This document shows positions 5,742 to 5,743 of a stretch of DNA of 5,743 nt, in pieces. The notes below the pieces were generated by a model. The model did no database searches and had not been told where the DNA came from. It worked only from the letters and a program-made list of their open reading frames with translations. Source of the DNA: Hydrogenothermaceae bacterium (GTDB lineage: Bacteria; Aquificota; Aquificia; Aquificales; Hydrogenothermaceae); the NCBI GenBank assembly GCA_012961365.1, contig DTZN01000063.1, positions 1 through 5,743 of the forward strand, in the 5' to 3' direction. Numbering within the stretch: position 1 is the stretch's first letter; each line of letters opens with the position of its first letter. A program made the translations under genes and the position numbers.

Positions 5742-5743
5742 AC

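Larger units (their letters stand above)
5495..5743. other. Non-coding on + strand after the nitrate operon; hairpin-rich
   Basis: After the narB stop no + strand frame of useful length is found; the TTTGGAGG at 5664-5671 looks like a ribosome binding site but leads only to short frames with stops. The stretch carries the inverted repeats listed separately and a pyrimidine-rich tract (about 5577-5610). No nirA/nirB-type nitrite reductase begins here. The drop in coding density and the density of inverted repeats mark this as a junction, possibly the end of a mobile element. Confidence 0.6.

Overview
The window is AT-rich, dense bacterial DNA. Nearly all genes point the same way and are tightly packed. 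It holds most of a nitrate-assimilation operon: the tail of a Ser/Thr-kinase-like protein, a NarK-type nitrate/nitrite transporter, an outer-membrane beta-barrel porin, and a cytoplasmic NarB/NasA-type molybdopterin nitrate reductase. The outer-membrane protein shows a Gram-negative (diderm) cell. The codon use, with strong A/T at third positions and many Lys, Ile and AAA/ATA codons, together with this gene set suggests a thermophilic Aquificota bacterium such as the Sulfurihydrogenibium/Persephonella group. That assignment is inference only; no marker gene is present.

Layout on the + strand: kinase C-terminal lobe (3-293, cut by the window edge), a 58-bp gap, narK (352-1692), the porin (1692-2948, sharing one base with narK), a 62-bp gap holding a GC-centred palindrome and a direct repeat, and the nitrate reductase (3011-5494). 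From 5495 to the end the + strand has no gene. This stretch carries several inverted repeats. On the minus strand it carries a 29-codon open end (5652-5741) that may be the tail of a transposon TnpB-like protein.

Proposed pathway: nitrate crosses the outer membrane through the porin and the inner membrane through NarK, and is reduced to nitrite in the cytoplasm by the Mo-bis-MGD/[4Fe-4S] reductase. No NADH-reductase subunit is seen, so a ferredoxin-like donor is likely. No nitrite reductase lies in the window. The kinase-like protein may regulate the system.

The main discovery is in the reductase. After the molydopterin-binding domain ends (about residue 675) there is a C-terminal extension of about 150 residues that reads as a complete globin fold of the flavohaemoglobin/Vitreoscilla type. 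The two near-invariant haem-pocket residues are both replaced: proximal His F8 by Phe764 and CD1 Phe by Val724. This looks like a nitrate reductase fused to a globin domain that has probably lost haem, which suggests a regulatory, sensory or docking module.
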